From Mallotus nudiflorus (lineage: Eukaryota; Streptophyta; Magnoliopsida; Malpighiales; Euphorbiaceae), in assembly GCA_947683625.1 (NCBI GenBank), contig CANTUR010000009.1, forward strand, positions 9,499,501 through 9,563,500: a DNA stretch of 64,000 bases, read 5' to 3'. Every line of letters begins with the position of its first letter. Position 1 is the stretch's first letter. The notes under the pieces were generated by a model. It was not told the origin of the DNA, ran no database searches, and was given only the letters and a program-made list of their open reading frames with translations. This document shows positions 59,761 through 64,000 of the stretch, one piece after another. Made by a program: the position numbers and the translations under genes.

Positions 59761-59785
59761 GCAAACTTTTAAGGTAAATGGACAT

Positions 59786-60050
59786 TGTCTTGCATGATGC
59801 TCATATTCTTAAGAAAGAATTCAAAGTTGATGATCTTGTTCTTTTATTCAATTCTAGAATGAAAGTATTTTTGCGTAAATTGAGATCAAGGTGGAGTAGT
59901 CCATTCAAGGTGCAACAAGTCTTTTCTCATGGTGCACTTGAACTTATAAATTCTCAAGGAGCGTGTTTTTAAATAAATGGACAGAGGTGCAAAGTGTATC
60001 AAGGAGAATTTCTGCCTAATGAAAAGAAAATTCTTTTCCTTCATCAACCT
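59786..60050 (+). pseudogene. Integrase C-terminal tail of G3
   Basis: An open piece continuous with the HDAHILKKEFKVDD segment to FKVQQVFSHGALELINSQG, matching the G1 and G2 integrase ends. It duplicates the equivalent part of element X that lies just upstream (from about 59590). Non-functional fragment. Confidence 0.8.
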
Positions 60051-60203
60051 CAATGAAATATTCTGGTTTTGGTCATACTAAAGACCTAAAAATTAGCATT
60101 TTATTATTATACTTATTATTTTCTTTCATCATTTTATTTTGTTTAGTGTTAATCTTTTTATTAATCTTTGTCTTTTGAATTACAGTTTTCTTTTGAAAAA
60201 AAT

Positions 60204-60208
<5 letters not shown>

Positions 60209-60238
<30 letters not shown>
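60209..60238. repeat. (AT)n microsatellite in G3
   Basis: AT run at the same place as in G2 (31187-31221). Confidence 0.85.
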
Positions 60239-60241
<3 letters not shown>

Positions 60242-60541
60242 CACATTGTTTTATATATTTTTTTATATTTTCTTATTTCATTTCATTTTATTTATTGTTA
60301 AATTTATGTGAATTAAAGTTGTTAAGCACACTTAAAAAAATTTGGTGCTTTGGAATTTTAAAGGTAAAATAGTGAAGTGAGGTGCAAATTTGATGAGGTC
60401 AACTTTGTCATGCTTGAATGAAGTGTCTATTCAATAACCAACCTTCCTTCTTTCTCCTTTCCACTTCCACATTTTATTTCTCCCACTTTCCTTTCTTTTT
60501 TCATTCAAAATCCCTAATCATTTCATTTCCCCTCTTTTCAA

Positions 60542-61240
60542 ATGTCACATTCATCTATCATTATTATTAATTTTTTTATATTGCTTCCTATATTTTTAAA
60601 TCCTCTCAATTTTTGTCTTTCTTATTATCATTTTCTTAATTTCACAATAACAATAACTAAGAATCCAACCAAAAGAGATAGGAGTACCTTGGAAGGCTCA
60701 AGCAAAGGAAAGAATGTAATTGATGATAATAAAGGATGTGATTTTGCCTAATAATATTGAACTCCATTTTAGGAGGGCAAAAGGTATGTCATTCTTCCTT
60801 CTAGAAAAATTTCCACTAGCAAATATGTTAAGAATGAAATTTTGTCTCAATTGTGCATTAAGAATGATATATATAGATTTTATGGTAGATTAGGATGGCC
60901 TAAATTTGTTACTACACCATTTGACACCTATAAAGAAATCACACTTGAGTTATTTACCACTTTGCATTTTGATAGAAAAGAGTGATAAACATTTGGGCTT
61001 TAGATTTTATGATTAAGATTATCATATGAATTACGACAATATGCATCAAGTGTTTGGTTTCCCTAAGAATGGTATTTATCAACCCCCTAAAAATTATGAA
61101 CTTGAAGCTTTTTGGTATCAAATTTTAGGGCAAGATAATTTTAAGGATACACATACTACACCTAATGGATGATAAGTTAGAAGCCATAGAGAAGAAAATA
61201 GTCAACCAAAATAATGAAACAGATTATTAGTTTATCTATT
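60542..61240 (+). pseudogene. Athila env-like third ORF of G3, internally deleted
   Basis: The first block (60542-60751) and part of the second match G1. At about 61167 the sequence jumps from the CACCTAATGGAT site straight to GATGATAAGTTAGAAGCC, losing about 500 bp that lie between two ATGGAT copies in G1. What remains is an N-terminal piece and the coiled-coil end. Confidence 0.75.
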
Positions 61241-61421
61241 TGAGGAAATAAATATTTTACCACAATTTTAACCTCACCAAGTACATTGAATTGTCGACTT
61301 TTAAACTGTCTTCACCACCATCTTCACTAAAATGACCATCTTAAGGGAGTGTCTTCTCTTTATTTCATTTTTATTTTATTTCATTTAGATTTATTGTGTT
61401 TTGTTATATAACCCACTTATG

Positions 61422-61464
61422 TTTCACATTGAGGGCAATGTGAAATTTAAGTATGGGAGGGAGG
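61422..61464 (+). promoter_or_regulatory. Hairpin plus purine-rich tract, internal (G3)
   Basis: Stem TTTCACATTG / CAATGTGAAA with loop AGGG, then TTTAAGTATGGGAGGGAGG, identical to G1. Confidence 0.7.
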
Positions 61465-62298
61465 TGCATTTTGCATAGGCATAACATTTAGAGTGTGTGT
61501 TTTAATTAGCATTTGATGTGTTTTATTTTTCTTATTTTATTTTAATTCATTTTATTGAGTTTTTATTGCATTGTATTCATGCATGGGGAAGGAATATAAT
61601 TAACTATCTCATATCTCTGATTCTTGCAACTTATCAATCTCGTGAACTTAGCACATTGGTATAGTTTTCTTGATTAATTGATTTAATCTCCATTTAATGT
61701 TTAATTTAATATTTTAAAGCATTATGAGCAATCTCTCTTTTTAAATGTGTAAATTTGAATAATTTAAGATGAACTAGAAAATAATAGGTTGGCTAGCTTA
61801 TGTCATTGGAATTTCTTAAATTTGAAAAAAAAATATTATGGAATGGAGCTGAAATCTTTTATTTAAATTTATATATTTTCCTTTACTTCAATGCTCTTTA
61901 AATAGTACAAGTACCTTAAAAGGGCCTTCTAGAGGGCTCCATACTGAGTAATGCGGGAAAGGTAGGGGAATTCTGATGATTGGAACATCCACAAGCAATT
62001 AAATTAACAAATACTCATAATAATAATAAAATAGTTTTTTGTCTTGTTAAAGGCAATCTAATAAAAGAGTTGTCTGACTTGTTTTCTGTCTTTGTGAATC
62101 TTGATTTATGAACATTTTTATATTCCACACCAGAGTTTGTTTTCCACTCGGTAATTTTTATACATGTTCTTGATTATAGGTTGTTTATTTTGTTTTTATA
62201 ATTTAAATCTTATGTTTGGTAGAGATTTTGTTAATTGGTGAAGTTAAAATTGATTGATGTGTTAAGTCCGTATTATTAATACATATTGTTCACATTCC

Positions 62299-62337
62299 CT
62301 TGCTTGAGGACAAGCAAGAAGTTAAGTGTGGGGTATT
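62299..62337 (+). promoter_or_regulatory. Hairpin and polypurine tract before the 3' LTR (G3)
   Basis: CTTGCTTG / CAAGCAAG with loop AGGA, then AAGTTAAGTGTGGGG to the LTR start; the purine run is better kept than in G1. Confidence 0.75.
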
Positions 62338-63702
62338 TCATTAAATGTTAAGTGTAGCATTTTTTTATGTTAATTTAATTATGTTTACGGTATTTATTGT
62401 TACAATTGGTTAGAATTTAGTTATTTCTATATTTATTATGAATTTAGTAATGTGCCTGGCTTTTTTTAAAATAACTTTTATATGAATTGTTGAATCAAAC
62501 TTTATAAATAATGATGATGGTAGAGCATGCAATCATGGCAAGAATGTGCACTTATGGTGGAATACGCAATTATGGCAAGAGACATATAATCATAGTGGTA
62601 GAGCATGCAATTATGGCAAGAGACATATAATGATTATGGTGGAGCATGCAATCATGGCAAGAGACATGCAATTATGGCAAGAATATGCAATGATGAGAGA
62701 CATGCAATGATGTAGAAAACATCATTATGAAAGAAGAAGAAAAAGAAATAAGAAGAGGAATTGATAAAAGTGGTAAAGAATGAATTACTGAGAGGAGAAT
62801 ATGACTTGAAGAAAATCTTGTAATGCAAGAAGAGTTGAAGAGCAAGAGAAGAATTCTTTAAAAAAATAGTTCATTCTTTTGTCCATTACATTTTAGTTCT
62901 TAATATATTTTATTTTTGAATTTGGGATGACTAATATTATATCTAGTTAATTTTATTTATGTTGGGGATTGTTGGATTTATTTTAATTTAAGTTGATTTA
63001 TAGTTATTTTTTTTTCCTTTAATTTGCATTAAGCATTTGCTAAAGCTTAATTGCTTATGATTTGGCCATTCATAATTGATTTTTAATTAAGGTCAATTAT
63101 TGAGAAATATTAATCTTAATACAAATATGAATGCTTGATTAATTGATTTAAGTCTAGAGATAGCTTAAATTATTTTAATTTTAATTGGTAGTACTTCATA
63201 ATTTATTTACTAAATTTGATTAGGTTTTAATTTAACAAGAATTAGTTAAATCCTTTTCAATTAATAGGAATAAATTAAGTAATTTTTACTTAAAAAAGAT
63301 TCATTGCTACCTTTGAAATCTCAACAATTGCAATAGAAAGAAAGACTAATTTCTTGAGATTGGCTTAATTAAAATATAGTGATACAATCCCAAGAATTGC
63401 AATAGAAAGAAAGACTAATTTCTTGAGATTGGCTTAATTAAAATATAGTGATACAATCCATAACATTATTCTATCATTTACTTGTTAAAATTTATTTGCT
63501 TGTTATATTTTTAAGTTAATTGATTTTATATTTAATTTCTATTTTGGTTATTAAAATTTAGCAATTTTAATTCACTTAATTTTTATTTCTTAAACAAGTT
63601 AAAAACAAAATTAATGGTTGGATAAATATTTAATACTTGTGAGATCGACATGTATTTATTCTACATTGCTTGGCAAAATCATATGCTTGCGAGAACCAAT
63701 TA
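62338..63702 (+). repeat. 3' LTR of G3
   Basis: 1365 bp from TCATTAAATG to ACCAATTA, followed by GGAAT (63703-63707). Its extra length comes mostly from a 69-bp tandem duplication (63324-63461). Confidence 0.88.
63324..63461. repeat. 69-bp tandem duplication in the G3 LTR
   Basis: CAATTGCAATAGAAAGAAAG-type text with its downstream sequence is repeated with a period of 69 bp. Not present in G1 or G2. Confidence 0.85.
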
Positions 63703-64000
63703 GGAATCATCATCAAGAATATCCCACAAATTATAAAACAAATGATCTTGTAATGTAGTGATATCTTAGGATCAAACACCAAACAAACACAATGCCATTC
63801 ATTATCAGGGACTTCTGGTATCTTGAATTGTCTAGTGGTGTGATTAAATAGATAATGAAAAAATCAATATCCTTCAAAAGGCTTCTCACTACAGTGTAGT
63901 AAACCATTGTAGGACTATGGTCTATTTGCTTAAGAGGCATTAAAACAATATTGCACAAAAATGCCACCTCTGACAGAAGTAAAGTTAAGGGAAGAATTCA
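63703..64000 (-). pseudogene. Split F-box gene, 5' half (unit 3), cut by window edge
   Basis: Orthologous to 17966-18510 and 35136-35679, same GGAAT junction. The minus strand shows the central part of the F-box-associated region; the F-box itself would lie past position 64000. Stops and frame changes are present. Confidence 0.85.

Larger units (their letters stand above)
51583..59785 (+). mobile_element. Second Ty3/gypsy (Athila-like) element, circularly permuted, element X
   Basis: The order is end of the third ORF and 3' internal region (51583-52773), one LTR (52774-54334), primer-binding site, then gag-pol (54621-59760). The part between integrase and the third ORF is absent and there is only one LTR. 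It is distinct in sequence from G1-G3 but of the same clade. It replaces the RNase gene, the split F-box 3' half and the 5' half of G3. Confidence 0.85.
59786..63702 (+). mobile_element. Gypsy copy G3, 3' part only
   Basis: Orthologous to the 3' parts of G1 and G2: integrase tail, third ORF with a large deletion, hairpin modules, 3' LTR, then GGAAT and the split F-box gene. The 5' LTR, gag and most of pol are replaced by element X. Confidence 0.9.

Noticed and set aside
1..64000. CRISPR arrays, rRNA or tRNA genes, bacterial operons
   Set aside because: None seen. The regularly spaced repeats present are LTR minisatellites or tandem duplications, and all genes are plant or transposon types.

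Overview
The window looks like nuclear DNA of a flowering plant, probably a eudicot. It is strongly AT-rich, has long microsatellites, and is mostly nested decayed transposable elements: Ty3/gypsy with an Athila-like third ORF, Ty1/copia, an L1-type LINE, a CACTA-like element and a MITE-like element. Among them sit members of two plant gene families, F-box proteins and RNase T2. Nothing in the sequence fixes the species.

The layout is a segmental duplication in three copies. Unit 1 is about 1-20090, unit 2 about 20093 to at least 41500, and unit 3 about 47012-64000. The ancestral unit reads: copia LTR, inverted scrap of an F-box gene (+), MITE-like element, F-box gene (-), RNase T2 gene (+, divergent, about 0.8 kb away), second F-box gene (-) split by a 10-11 kb gypsy element, then an L1-type LINE (-). 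The split F-box gene carries the gypsy at the same base in every unit (target duplication GGAAT), so the insertion predates the duplications.

Only one gene is clearly intact: the 405-aa F-box protein of unit 2 (21129-22346, -). Its counterparts in units 1 and 3 are pseudogenes. The RNase T2 copies in units 1 and 2 keep a signal peptide, both active-site blocks and one 76-bp intron placed as in the S-RNase lineage. They share a premature stop, and unit 3 has lost the gene. A divergent F-box/S-RNase-like pair resembles the architecture of RNase-based self-incompatibility loci. However, the F-box protein looks more like the At5g07610-like group than the known pollen SLF group, and the RNase is broken, so this is at most a relic or parallel arrangement.

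In unit 3 the RNase gene, the 3' half of the split F-box gene and the 5' half of the gypsy element are replaced by part of a second gypsy family (51583-59785). That part is circularly permuted: 3' internal region, one LTR, then gag-pol. Between units 2 and 3 (41.5-47 kb) lie AT-rich DNA, a 185-bp-type direct repeat and a truncated CACTA-like element containing a duplicated exon-like segment.
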